Source: Bemisia tabaci (taxonomy: Eukaryota > Arthropoda > Insecta > Hemiptera > Aleyrodidae). From it: 64,000 bases of DNA. Below are positions 11,300-22,190 of the stretch, piece by piece. The DNA is taken from the NCBI RefSeq assembly GCF_918797505.1, contig NC_092800.1, forward strand, positions 44,323,864 through 44,387,863, read 5' to 3'. The stretch's first letter is position 1. Every line of letters begins with the position of its first letter. The notes under the pieces are model-generated. The model was not told the origin of the DNA, searched no databases, and saw only the letters and a list, made by a program, of their open reading frames with translations. The translations under genes were made by a program, and so were the position numbers.

Positions 11300-13659
11300 A
11301 AAACATGGCAACCGTCGAATCACCTGAAGCCTCCTGATGGGCGTATGGGCTGTGTCCGTTTGGGCCGTTTTTGGGCCCATTCTAACTGATTTTCCTCAAT
11401 TTTAATGCTTCTTTCCTCATCGAAGGTCAATATTCTTTGAATTATGCATAATGATTTGGTCATTTTTGAAAAAATAAGATAGGAGCAGAGATTTCGACGC
11501 TTCGTAATGGAGAAGGTTCCTCATTTTTAAGTGCTCTCCAAACATGAATTTGAAAAAAATCCGAAACAGCACCATTAAGGTAATATTTTTAAAATCAGTT
11601 TCAGAAAGTCTGACAACAATGGTATTAAAATGGCGAGCAATATTAACGCGAATTAATATAATGTTAACGATCTCGGGGGCCTAAAGCAACGCACGCGATA
11701 AGTGACTGATGAGAGGGCAAGAAAGAACATTAGGCTCTCCTATATTTACGGACTTAATTTCAGCCAATTTCTTGAATGGAAGATTAAGTGAGTGCGTACG
11801 TGAGTGCGTACCAACTAATTTCACCACGTTGCCAAATCAGTCGAGCAAATCGTCGCGATAAGATTGGGGATTCCGACCATTTTCGCTTTTAATACGTGCC
11901 GTATTCATAATTGGACAAAGTTTATCAGAAAGGAACCTACCCATTTTTCCAAAAAAAAATTGGTTCTGTATGCTTTTGAGTTCCTTTAGCCGTTTAGCTT
12001 CTCCTGCCAAAAACTATAAGTCGAAAAAGAGAAATTAGTTAGTGAGACAAGGGATTACAGTTCACTTTTCTGTAGTGAGCCTTATGCAGGAATAAAACTT
12101 CAGAACTCTTTTTCTCAGTTTCAACCTAATGTGGGTTAGTTTATTTCTGATGAACTTGGATCAATGTCCCTTAAACAGCTCTTTTTCCTAGGAGGTCCCA
12201 TATGGTTAACATCGGGATTAATGAAGGTTCAAGTAGACAGTGACCATCCAATGATATTTATATCCAATGATGAATAATGTGATAAAAAGGAAAATGTTTA
12301 TCGGGCATTTGTGAGGGGTCACGATGATCACAGTGTATTTATTATATGTTATCAGTTTAAAGCGAGCGTTAAGTAATAAAAAATAAGACATCGGGTAAGA
12401 AAAACTTTAGTGACTCTTGGAAAAAAAAAACGGTGACTTGTAGCGTTCTCGTCCAATGCGCCTTCGAGCGGGGGGTGACGGAACGGATAAACTTTCAACT
12501 ATGGGAAGTTAGACGACAGCGTAGTTTCGGAATACTAACGACGGCTAATCAAGGAGAAGGGAGCCGAACCCTCTTTTCATTGCTTTTCTTCAGATGATTA
12601 TTAGTAATGGCCTTCATTTGGTCACTTTATTATTAGATCCCTTTAACCACTTCATTAGTTTTCGCATGTTTTACGGCAATTTGACGACTCATGACGACAG
12701 CCCGTTGGTTTTCAGGTGGTGGAATGTAACTGAAATCCAAGTTTCCAAAATGTTTAAATTCTAAACCGCTTTTGAGTCACAATTAGATATAATAAGTTAA
12801 ATACAAGAGACAATTTATTTTTAATAGTAATGAGAAATCAAACTGTAATGCTAGGTTAAGGATAAATAGTGCCCTTTACTATTTATCAAGCACTGCCAAA
12901 TTTGTATGATATGAATCTTCCCATTTCGGGTGGGGCTGCTGTCGGCCCCATTCCAATGTGTAATAAAAGAAACAAATAAAATATGTTACCATTAAAAAAA
13001 AAAACAAAAAAAAACCGCTTTTGAGTAAGTTGCGATACTCTTTCAGTCTCGCTTTGGAAAACGATGACCGAACCAAGGGACTTAAAATACACAGTCTGAT
13101 CCAACCGCCTGAGCTCTCTTTTTTGATATAAGACGTAGAGATAAAAAAAAATCGTATTATTTTTTCAAAATAATGTTCCTCGGCATTTTTCGAATATGCG
13201 GCTCGAGTTAATACCCAAAATTTTGAACTTTTTGGTCAACATCATTGTACAAGGCCACTCACAATGAATACAGAAGAGCGCCTTCAAATCGATCCTTAAA
13301 CTTAATGCAAAATTCTGATACCACTATTCGTGCGTCACGGCAGTCATTTTGCATACCCGGCCATTTGAAGGCGAATCATTGACATCAGGTAACGGGGTAT
13401 GAATTGCAGCAATGTCATTTTTCAGGTACTGCAATTTAACTGAAATCCAAGTTTCCAAAATTGACGCAAGCAATTCAAATTTTCGATCACACATTTGATC
13501 CCCGTCGATTGTTTTACCCCTAAGAAAAGGTTGAATTTACTTTCACGAAAAATTAACAAAAGTATCTTATTTTTGAGTCGATTTTGAAAAATCTTAGCAT
13601 ATTCAACGTGTTTTACATCAACATTAAACGAAAAAACACGCCTTTTGATCCTTTAACAC
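11300..13659. other. No gene seen
   Basis: AT-rich DNA. The segment GTTTATCAGAAAGGAACC near 11930 resembles the left end of family E (52209). Small frames near 12880-13100 lack domains. No credible exon was identified. Confidence 0.45.
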
Positions 13660-13777
13660 ATCCCGAGAAAAAATGGATCATTCAAGCTCATTGAAAAATG
13701 AACGATCCGGATCATTCAATTTGAATGAGTTTTTCGTCAGCTCATTCAAATTTGAATGATCCAGATCGTTCACTTGA

Positions 13778-14467
13778 TCATTGAATTTTAATGCGCCCGA
13801 ATGAGCTTGAATGATCCTGATCATTGAATTTCAATGAGCTTGAATGATCCGGATCATTGGATTTCAACGAGCTTGAATGATCCGGATCATTGGATTTCAA
13901 CGAGCTTGAATGATCCGGATCATTGGATTTCAACGAGCTTGAATGATCCGGATCATTGGATTCCAGCGAGCTTGAATGATCCTGATCATTGGATTCCAAC
14001 GAGCTTGAATGATCCTGATCATTGGATTTCAACGAGCTTGAATGATCCGGATCATTGGATTTCAACGAGCTTGAATGATCCGGATCATTGGATTCCAACG
14101 AGCTTGAATAATCCTGATCATTGAATTTCAACGAGCTTGAATGATCCGGATCATTGGATTCCAACGAGCTTGAATAATCCTGATCATTGAATTTCAACGA
14201 GCTTGAATGATCCTGATCGTTGAATCCCAACCAGCTTGAATGATCCTGATCGTTGCATTTCAACGAGCTTGAATGATCCTGATCGTTGCATTTCAACGAG
14301 CTTGAATGATCCTGATCGTTGAATCCAAACCAGCTTGAATGATCCTGATCGTTGAATTCCAATGAGTCAAGGTCTCGGTCTGATGAGAATCTATTATAAA
14401 AAAATTGTAAACAGTATAAAAGCAAAAGTACATGGGTATCCATTCTCACTTTGCAGTTTTTCTTCAA
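13778..14467 (-). other. Open frame across the 33-bp array (229 codons), probably not a gene
   Basis: On the minus strand the frame starts with a basic N-terminus and a hydrophobic stretch (about residues 13-25, VLLLLYCLQFF). It then repeats an 11-residue unit such as NDQDHSSSLKS about 17 times. The unit length of 33 bp is divisible by three, and the repeat core is itself palindromic. The frame therefore stays open by construction, and a related NDPDH repeat frame is open on the plus strand (13834-14124). The inverted right arm keeps the N-terminal segment but not the array. A secreted repeat protein cannot be excluded, but I see no intron or promoter evidence. Confidence 0.25.
13803..14363. 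repeat. Tandem array, 17 units of 33 bp
   Basis: Units begin at 13803, 13836, 13869 and so on every 33 bp to 14331. The unit is GAGCTTGAATGATCC followed by (G/T)GATC(A/G)TTG and a variable tail. The core AATGATCCGGATCATT is palindromic. Variants occur in blocks: CCGGATCATTGG units early, CCTGATCGTTG units late. This fits local unit exchange. There are no spacers, so it is not a CRISPR array. Confidence 0.95.
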
Positions 14468-16080
14468 CAGAAAAATGAAGGGGGGGAAAAAAAAACATAT
14501 GATGATAGAAAAAGTTAAAAAAACACAGGCTCACCAGAAGTTTCGTCCAATTCCTCTTGAAGTAAGCTCATCCTCCGCCCTATTACAGTAATAGCGTGAA
14601 TGTACCTTTAATAAAAGTAGTTTGAAGGTGAAAATTTTTGCTACAAACCATCTCCCCCACGCTGTCAAGAATGCAAACCACAAAACAGTCATGATGGGAG
14701 AGGCTCGTAGCTTTGCCGCCGAGTTGCAAAGCTGCTGCGGGGATACTTTCCATCAACAACTGAAAAATTTAACTAAAAAGAAACATATTAAATTAACAGC
14801 ATAACGAGACAAATGTTGAATTGAAGAATGAACCGCGCGTTTAGAATTGCATGAGTGACATCGCTGTTACTCTGATTTAAAAGAAAGAAAGCAGCAAACA
14901 TTACATTGGAATACAAGGATATGTAATTGATTTTGTCTTTGAAATAATTAAATTACTTAGATTGTGCTTTGAATTGAAACAAGCCAGTAGGTACTTACAA
15001 TTTTGTGCTTGAGTGTTTGTTCAAATGAAGTGTCAACGATGGAGACCATATTATTGGAGTAAAAATGTATCTTCAGAACACAAAGCAGTGCATTTGATGG
15101 CTGGAGCACAACTCACAGGTATAAGGTAAGATCATACTGATAATTTGTTAAACGGTCTAGGGAAAAAACGAGAAAATTTAAAGCAACACAGAAGAAAAAT
15201 CTGAGCGGCGACACGCTAATGATACGCAGGCAGTAAGACTAATCCTAGTCCTAGACTGATCAGATCAGACCAACGCGAGCTCCGCGAGCCCTCGGCCGCG
15301 TAGGTTTGGGGTGGAATTTCCAAATCTTCCCTTGCTCAACGGCATCTTCCTTTGTTTTCCTCACGCAGCAAACTGCAGAGTGGCCAGTGGCGGGAGGCGG
15401 GAAAGTAACGGCGTTGCCACATTGCTTAAATATTCTTCCATCCTCCTGTCTTAAGGGTTGCTACGATTATGTCACTTTCTTGTCTCTATTTTTTATATTA
15501 TCATGTAAGGCTCATTTTTTTATTGTCATAAGACTAACGAATTTACCGGAAAAGCTAGTGTGAGGGAAACCCTCCTTTCCTCGATAATTAAAATCCTCTG
15601 CTCTGTAATTTCTCCTCTATACTGCTTTGAATTCTATCTCTTGTTATTTCCCTAGACTGTTTAACAAGTTATAAGTATGAACTTACCTTATACTTGTGAG
15701 TCGTGTTCCAGCCATCAAATGCACTGCTTTGTGTTCCGAAGACACAATTTTATTCCGATAAAATTTTCTCCATTGATGACACTTCATTAGAACGAACACT
15801 CGAGCACAAAATTGTAAGTACGTTCGGCCTTGTTTCAATTCAAAGCACAATCTCAGGTAATTTAATCATTTCAGAGGCAAAATCAATTACATACCCCTAT
15901 ATCCCAATGTAATTTTTGCTGCTTCCTTTCTTTAAAATCAAAGTAACGGCGACATTGCTCGTGTAATTCTAAACGCGCGGTTCATTCTTCAATTCAACAT
16001 TTTTCTGGTTATGCTGTTAATTTAATATGTTTCCTTTTAGTTAACTTTTTCAGTAGTCAATGAGAAGTATCCCCGCAGCA

Positions 16081-16332
16081 CTGCCGTGCTAAGGAAGAAC
16101 GCCGTATGAATATTTGAGAGTTGCCAAATTTTCCTTGATAAAACATGTATTTTTGAAAACATTCTTGTATATTTTTCCTTGAAAAGTTCAGATATTTTGG
16201 ATTAAATTAAGTACAAAATTATCTGAAAATTTCAGAAAGTAACATCCGCAATTTCCCAGTAAATTTGGTTTTTATTGGAGGAAATTTGGCAACGTCTGAA
16301 GGCTCATACGACGTTCTTCCTTAGCACGGCAG
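16081..16332. mobile_element. Family F MITE nested in the right arm of the foldback
   Basis: Ends are CTGCCGTGCTAAGGAAGAAC and its complement. Just inside lie CGCCGTATGA and TCATACGACG, then GTTGCCAAATTTTCC and GGAAATTTGGCAAC. The left arm of the foldback lacks it: the arm sequence GGGGATACTT...GCAGCTTTGCAACTC is continuous across the equivalent site at about 14730-14745. So the insertion post-dates the inverted repeat. Confidence 0.75.
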
Positions 16333-17194
16333 AGCCAGAGCAGAGCAGCTTTACAACTCGGCGGCAAAGCTACGAGCCTCTCCCATCATGACTGTTTTGT
16401 GGTTTGAATTCTTGACAGCGTGGGGGAGATGGTTTGTAGCAAAAATTTTCACCTTCAAACTACTTTTATCAAAGGTACATTCACGCTATTACTGTAATAG
16501 GGCGGATGATGAGCTTACTTCAAAAGGAATTGGATTAAACTTCTGGTGAGCCTGTGTTTTTTTAACTTTTTCTATCATCATATGTTTTTTTTTTTTTTTT
16601 CCTTTCATTTTTCTGTTGAAGAAAAACTGCAAAGTGAGAATGGATACCCACGTACATTTGCTTCTATACTTTTTACAATTTCTTTATGATAGATTCTCAT
16701 CAGACCGATACTTGAATATCCGAATCTGCTGATCATATCATCCATATCATTCTGGTGGCTTATTCAACTTCAATAATCTTGATCGTTGATTTAATAAGCT
16801 TGAATGAGCCAGCATGTTGGGTCGTTCAATTTCAATGCTCTCGATGATTCAGTTACGATAAGCCTGATCATTGGCCCAATGAGTTTGAATAAGCTGATAA
16901 ATTGAATCATTCAAATTGAATGATCCTGATTATACAAGTTGAACGATCCAACGAGTCAGTGCATCCATGTCGAATGATCGAATGAGCCAGCGCATTCAAG
17001 CACATTGGGTGAATGACCCGATGCACATTCAAGTTGAACGATCCAATGAGCCAGCGCACTCTAGCTCATTCGGGATCATTCAAGCTCATTGAAGAATCAT
17101 TCAAACTCATTCAGGATCATTGAAAATTGAATGATCCTGAATGAGCTGGAACGATCCATTTTTTCTCGGGATACTCAACAAAGCCGCTTAACGA

Positions 17195-17310
17195 GACACC
17201 ATGACGACTAGATTGTAATTGAAGGCGCTCCTTGAGCAACTATTTGAACTCCACGATGATGCTAATTGCATATTCTAATAATTGAAGGCGTTCGCTGCGC
17301 AAGAGTGTAT
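17195..17310 (+). repeat. Solo fragment of the 61509-62883 inverted-repeat family
   Basis: ATTGAAGGCGCT, GAGCAACTATTTGAACT, CACG and TTGCATATTCTAA occur in the same order and spacing as at 61795-61870. Inverted copies are at 62525-62610 and 29770-29850. Confidence 0.6.
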
Positions 17311-17379
17311 CAATTTATGAGTCTTCAAACATGACCTTTAGAACGGAGCGCCATTTCAGTGCATCGCGTTAGAACAAGA

Positions 17380-17715
17380 CCATAGAAAACGAAAACGAGA
17401 AGAGAAGGTAAAAGGAAGAGGGATAAGGAGAAAAAGAAAAGGAGGACGACAAAAACAAGGAAAATGGGATTTTTGTTCTTTCTTTCTCCTTCTTCCTTCG
17501 CTTCTTCTCACTCATTTTCCTCGCTATATTCGCTGTTCATATTTTGTTCCTTCTCTTCGTGGACGAAAAGAATCGTTGACCTCCAAACTTAAGATTTTGA
17601 CGAAGAAAATGGAATTTTCCGTTTTCTTCTTTCTCTTTTCTCCGCTTCCTATTCTCATTCTTCCTTCTTTTGATCCCACTTTTCGTGGACGAAAAGTAGC
17701 CTCGATTTCCATTCT
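17380..17715. repeat. Purine-rich then pyrimidine-rich low-complexity block
   Basis: A GA-rich stretch (17388-17470) is followed by CT-rich DNA (17474-17680). The word TTCGTGGACGAAAAG occurs twice (about 17558 and 17682). Similar purine/pyrimidine blocks are at 29480-29700 and 43560-44035. The 29480 block shares an inverted version of the ACGAAGAGAA...ACAAAATATGAA segment, so they are probably one diverged repeat family. Confidence 0.5.
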
Positions 17716-18608
17716 TCACTCGACTACGTTGCAAAGACTGTTATCGCGAGGTCTCAAAAATATATTGTCTCTGTTCCAACCCCACAAATTATCCGAGGCT
17801 AAACAAAATTATTGCGGCCATGAAGATTTAACTGCTTATTTTTACGTATGAAACCGACATTAACTCCTGACGAGAGCATTAAACGAAGATCCATCAGAAC
17901 AGTCAACGTTTTACGGTGAATCGTCAACATGCAGCCCCGAATATCACGCTCAGGTGTTAACCTTTTCGCCCGCTGGCGTCACCACGCCCAATCATATAAT
18001 AATCCGAGGGGGTCGTCGGGCCGAAATTTAATCCGTTTATTACAATTGGTATCGTTTCAATTACGGAGCCACCATTGTTCGGTCCCTCGTTCGGCGGGCA
18101 TAAAATGCACCTGCCTGACACTCCAATCGCTGGATGCTAAAACTCGACATTTCCATCACACGATGAGCCCCAGAGCGCGCGTGTTCTTATGTAGCTCACG
18201 GTTCATCTTAAAACGGACTTGTTGGGTTATCACATCGAACGATTTACTTATCGGATTCACAATCTGCTGGTTTTAATTACAGCCAGCGCTTTTTCTCCGA
18301 CGGGGAATAAAATTATCAGCAGTTGGCTCCCCGAACTATTTCCTGAGCGCCAGTTTAGTATATATTGCGAGCGTTACTTTTGGCACATTTTTGGTAACCC
18401 TTAAATTGAGAGTTTTGTTCATCGAGTTTCGAAGCTATTGCTGGGTTTAGTACTGCAACTGAAAACAAATTGAGTAGAGCTCACCGTAAAAGTATAACCA
18501 CTTTTAAGCGGAAAGAGTCGTTTGTGGAAATTGGCTGATTGGGGTTTACGTTTGGACGAATTTTACAGGAATCGGCTGACTAAATCTCACGTCGCCAAAT
18601 GATCAATT
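17716..18608. other. No gene seen; low-repeat, GC-balanced stretch
   Basis: About 17930-18410 has a more even base composition than its surroundings and contains TAATCCG and TTTAATTAC words. It shows no similarity to other parts of the window. A 115-codon plus frame (17929-18276) has no recognised domain. A conserved non-coding element is possible but unproven. Confidence 0.35.
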
Positions 18609-18739
18609 GGACTACATTTTGCAATTTGGAAATTCTAGCCCAGTTTAAAAGCAACGTATGTGCCATTAGTTCTCCTGTACTTATAAGTGTTTTTCCAAAA
18701 GAGCCAGAATTTATAGTTCCAAATTGCAAAATGCAGTCC
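18609..18739. mobile_element. Family D MITE
   Basis: Ends are GGACTACATTTTGCAA and TTGCAAAATGCAGTCC. Length and internal GCCATTAGTT block agree with other copies. Flanks AATT and GATT differ by one base. Confidence 0.75.
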
Positions 18740-19419
18740 GATTATGGTTCATTTGTTTCACAGAGAAATGAACTTCTCAACAGCTCCTAACTTTTTGTGA
18801 ATTTACTTCAGATTATAAAGGATATACTCACAGGCTTCTTTCTGAGAGAATGCCGGGAAAGTTTCGAGACGTCTTGTCGTTTAGTTCTCTTGTAAATACG
18901 GAAATCAAACATAAGACAATAGGAAATTCACTTGAGTTGATTTTCATTAGATCAGTCTAGCCCCAATTAACAATGCATGTAATCTGCTGTTGCTATAAGG
19001 ACATTCCGTCAACGATTTTTTGTCCTGCTTTGTCCAGCAGTTTACGTCCACGCGTAAAATAAGCAACATTGACTTGATCCAAGCATGATATTTTAGTCCG
19101 TATGTAAAATTATATTGAAAATATCGAAATGAGAAAATTGAGAGAGAAGGAGATTTTGTAACTCATTTTTAAAATGAAATGTTACTCTCTTCTGTTCATT
19201 CATCTTTTAAAATTGTCATCGGCGAATATTTGGTTTTATTTCCATCCTTCAGACCTAACTCGATATGAATTATACCTTCAATATACTTTTGTTTATGAAA
19301 ATATAATTTCATTTTAAAAATAATTACGTTTTAAAACGTGGCAAATAATTGTACAACCTTTTTCAAGTGATGGCTTCGAAATTAATCTCAATAAACCGTA
19401 GTGTGTTGGAAGGAACAAT
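18740..19419. other. No gene seen
   Basis: AT-rich DNA with no domain-bearing frames, splice pairs or terminal repeats that I could support. Confidence 0.45.
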
Positions 19420-20300
19420 ACAGAAATTAATGAAAGCGACAAAAAAACCAAGAAAAACGTAATCCTTCGATTTAACCCATTTCTACATCGATATTTTAAA
19501 GTCAAATACGTCAAACTTTGAGCGTTTGATTGCGCGCACACCACGCTGCAGTACACTAAAAGCACAAAATATAAAAGAAAAAGTTAAAATGCTTTGGAAA
19601 TCATTAAATTTGACACGGGACCACCTTAATATTAACGAAACACACATTAGATTTTCCTTCAATAATGTTTCTCTTTCCATCAATTTTAATTATAATAATA
19701 ATCCATGCAGAGTGGGCGAAAACTTCAAAATCATGAGTTGAAAAATGCTGACTCCGCGAGTTTAAATATTAGAGCCAAATACAGAGCGGCGCGGCGTGCT
19801 ACCAGCGCAACACGCGCGCTGGCGCCTACAAACCCAACAGGGATACTGCACGCATTGCGCAATGCGTGAAGTATCCCTGTTAGGTTTGAAGGCGCCAATG
19901 CGCGTACCGCGCTGGTCGCCTTCCTCGCCTGCCGCGGCCGCGACGCTTCTAACAGCGATCCCGCAACAGAAGTGTTGCGCAGTATCATACAAAATTAAAG
20001 GCCCTCCAACATATTAAGAATGACATGCATCCTTTAAAAGTACGGAGCTTTCCTTGAAAAATAAAGCAAGATACTACGGCACAAAAACAGAGCGGTCGTC
20101 CAATAACTCACTAAGTCCTAGCATCCGCATTTAATTACGTTTCGCATAATTTTTGAATTTCGTAGAGGAAAAAGTGACTCGATTTAGGCAGAAACATTCT
20201 TGAGTATGCCGTCAAGAAGATCTAATTATAAATCAAGAATAAAGTCGCTGAATGAAAGCTGGTCTCTGATTAAAAATCTATCATAAATAACCTGTTCCCT
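19420..20300 (+). repeat. Family P repeat, copy 1 (~880 bp)
   Basis: Collinear with 55325-55820 plus 56625-56945. Shared blocks include TTTAACCCATTT, AGTCAAATACGTC, CGAGTTTAAATATTAGAGCC, TTGCGCAGTATCATACAAAA, AGTCCTAGCATCCG and GACTCGATTTAGGCAGAAAC. It contains one copy of the 76-bp palindrome. The 55-kb copy is interrupted by an 800-bp palindromic mariner-like element, so this copy shows the empty site. Confidence 0.75.
19821..19896. repeat. 76-bp palindromic module, copy 2
   Basis: Bounded by GGCGCC on both sides and centred on GCATTGCGCAATGC. It pairs arm to arm with few mismatches. The preceding ~50 bp (GAGCGGCGCGGCGTGCTACC and CGCGCGCT) is shared with the other three copies. Confidence 0.85.
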
Positions 20301-20459
20301 CAAATCACTTCATTGACTTAAGAGGCTATGTTTACATGTTGAGTCAATCGATATTGATACAATCTCATCTTTTTGATGTATCGATTACGACCCATAATCA
20401 AATTACAACTCAGCGACTTGCGCAACTGACCTATTTTGGCCAGAAAACGTCACACGCTC

Positions 20460-20694
20460 ACTGGGAGAAGAAAAAAAAACCACTTTGGATCCAGATTCCA
20501 GACTCTTAAAAACATTGACAAGAAAAAGTATTTTTGATTCAATCAGAATCTAACTTAAATCTAGAACCAAGCCTCTTAATTTAAGCGGATTTCCTTTTGA
20601 TTCAAGCGAAAATCCGATTGAATCAAGAGTATTTTTTCTTGTCAATGTTTTCAAGAGTCTGCAATCTAGATCCAATAATGTGTTTTTTTCCAGT
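20460..20694. mobile_element. Family A MITE with GCTC duplication
   Basis: Ends are ACTGGGAGAAGAAAAAA and TTTTTTTCCAGT. GCTC flanks both sides (20456-20459, 20695-20698). The interior is a long imperfect palindrome: CCAGACTCTTAAAAACATTG is answered by CAATGTTTTCAAGAGTC. Copies at 34862 and 50958 share it along their length. Confidence 0.85.
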
Positions 20695-20721
20695 GCTCGT
20701 TGCGGCTGTATTTCTCGAAAC

Positions 20722-21060
20722 TGGGTTTGGGTTGGTAGCCGAGTGCTAGAAATAATGCAAAAAATGTTTTCAAAAAACACTTACATTTTATTAATAAAGT
20801 ACCGAAGCTTTTCGAGGCGGACGCCTCATCGTCAGGGTAACATCACAATCAATATCACAAAGGCCGTTGCCATACTTTAAATTTCAAACTAGGTAACCTA
20901 GGTAAAGTATGGCAACGGCCTTTGTGATATTGATTTTGATGTTACCCTGACGATGAGGCGTCCGCCTCGAAAAGCTTCGGTACTTTATTAATAAAATGTA
21001 AGTGTTTTTTGAAAACATATTTTGCATTATTTCTAGCACTCGGCTACCAACCCAAACCCA
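20722..21060. repeat. 339-bp palindrome with 158-bp arms, Penelope-like or ribozyme-like motif
   Basis: Arms 20722-20879 and 20903-21060 are symmetric about a 23-bp spacer and differ at only a few positions. On the plus strand the right arm reads CCTGACGATGAGGCGTCC then GCCTCGAAAAGCTTC. This resembles a hammerhead core (CTGANGA, hairpin, GAAA), as reported in Penelope-like retroelement terminal repeats. One extra base before the stem and poor stem III pairing argue against an intact ribozyme. (TA)n follows at 21061-21073, and the first Ig exon begins 148 bp beyond the palindrome. Confidence 0.75.
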
Positions 21061-21207
21061 TATATATATATAGTGCTACTACCTCCACACATTGCTTGAC
21101 AATGTTCGCTGACTTTGGTTCTCGAAACTCCTGAAGATATTTCCCCCCAAACGAAATGCGTCGATGGAAAAGTTGAAAAACGTGAATTTTCTTTGATTTT
21201 GTTGCAG

Positions 21208-21318
21208 TTCCACCGGAGCAGCCGGTCATCTACAACAAGCAAACGGTGCGGCGAACGAGCAAAGTGGAGTCCTACCGGGAAGGCAGTGACGTTAACTTGG
21301 TCTGCGAGGTATCCGGAG
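21208..21318 (+). CDS. Internal exon 1 of sidestep-like Ig-superfamily cell-surface protein
   Basis: An exon of 111 nt between acceptor TTTGTTGCAG and donor GTAAGC. Two bases complete a codon from the previous, unseen exon, then 36 codons follow and one base is left over (phase 1 at both ends). It encodes a proline-rich interdomain start (PPEQPVI), then EGSDVNLVCEVSGG, the B-strand of an immunoglobulin domain with its cysteine. The domain continues in the next exon with no frame break. The pattern EGS.V.LVCEVSGG followed by RP.P.VTWY is typical of the insect sidestep family, type I membrane proteins used in axon guidance and synaptic partner recognition by binding Beat proteins. Family membership is inferred from motif style. 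Other Ig families such as nephrin-like proteins are alternatives. Confidence 0.82.
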
Positions 21319-21580
21319 GTAAGCCACTCTCTTTTACTCACGCTTAACTCTCCTCCGCGCTTGCCGCCTCTAAGGAGTCGCGCACGGATATACGAGGAGA
21401 ATTCCGTCTTTCTGTTTATTCCGTCTTCGCCGAGGGCCACCGCGCGCCCGGTAAAAAGCGAGACAAAGCCCAAAGACTCTTCGTGTCACTCCGCCGGAAT
21501 TTATGTGCTGCAGTGATCCTAAGGAGCTCTGCAGGTCCGAGCAAAAACGCCCTATCAACTTTCGGATGTTGCCGATTGAA

Positions 21581-21897
21581 CACGGAGAAAAAGCTCGGTC
21601 GTATGTACCAAAACTCGGTGATCTACATCATCCCAATTTTTTCCGCCTCGCCAAACTGCACTTTAAGTCTGGCAAATAGAACTTTTGGTTTGTCAAACAG
21701 AACTTTCGGTTTGTCAAACTGAACTTTAGGTTCATGTAACCGAACTTGTGCGGTATAAAGAACTGACAAACTAAGTTCGGTAATATATGTCGAACGTTCG
21801 GTTAGACGAACCGAAAGTTCAGTTTGAAAAACCGAATATTTGGAATGATATTGAACGCCGAACGTTCAGTTCACATGACCGCAATTTTTTTCCAGTG
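21581..21897. mobile_element. Small inverted-repeat element in intron, ACGG/CAGT ends
   Basis: Begins CACGGAGAAAAAGCTCGG and ends AATTTTTTTCCAGTG. The interior has repeated words such as GAACTTTCGGTTTGTCAAAC in direct and inverted order. Flanking 4-mers are GAAC and GAAT. The termini resemble families A-C and M. Confidence 0.55.
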
Positions 21898-22127
21898 AAT
21901 TGCTTTTTTCGAAAAAATTCCATTTCTGCGAAGAAAAGTATCTGAAGACACGAAACACTGTTTAGAAGACAAATTCACGCCTTACCACCGAGTATATCAA
22001 TAAAAAAGCACAGGGTTAAAGCAGTCCAAATTTTGAAATTCAGTTTTTTTCTCAGCTTGATAAGTACTTTTTCTTGAAAACTAAGTTTTCTTGGAGAAAG
22101 ATCTTCGCTGTGTGGTCACAAGTAAAT

Positions 22128-22190
22128 TCTTTATCTAGGGAAATCTGGCAACTTCCGAATGTTCCTACGATGTTTTTTCTTAGCACAGAG
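22128..22190. repeat. Right-half fragment of family F
   Basis: AGGGAAATCTGGCAACTTCC, then GTTCCTACGATGTTTT and CTTAGCAC match the right end of family F (51830-51880). The left half is missing. Confidence 0.5.

Larger units (their letters stand above)
13660..17172. mobile_element. 3.5-kb foldback (long inverted repeat) element
   Basis: The left terminus ATCCCGAGAAAAAATGGATC is mirrored at 17153-17172 by a closely matching inverted end (CATTTTTTCTCGGGAT). Homology between arms resumes at 14380-15185 against about 15620-16700. For example, AGGCTCGTAGCTTTGCCGCC at ~14701 is inverted at ~16358, and GCAGTGCATTTGATGGCTGG at ~15086 is inverted at ~15709. The loop is about 15190-15620. The left arm carries a 33-bp tandem array. 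The equivalent stretch of the right arm (about 16740-17160) is rich in related TGAATGATC words but scrambled. No transposase or target duplication was found, so the resemblance to Foldback-type transposons is structural. Confidence 0.75.

Noticed and set aside
13803..14363. Regular 33-bp repeats as a CRISPR array
   Set aside because: Repeats are contiguous with no unique spacers, lie in a eukaryotic foldback element, and have no cas genes.
20722..21060. Functional hammerhead ribozyme call
   Set aside because: The CTGANGA and GAAA elements are in order, but there is an extra base before stem II and no good stem III or cleavage triplet. Kept only as a motif-level finding.
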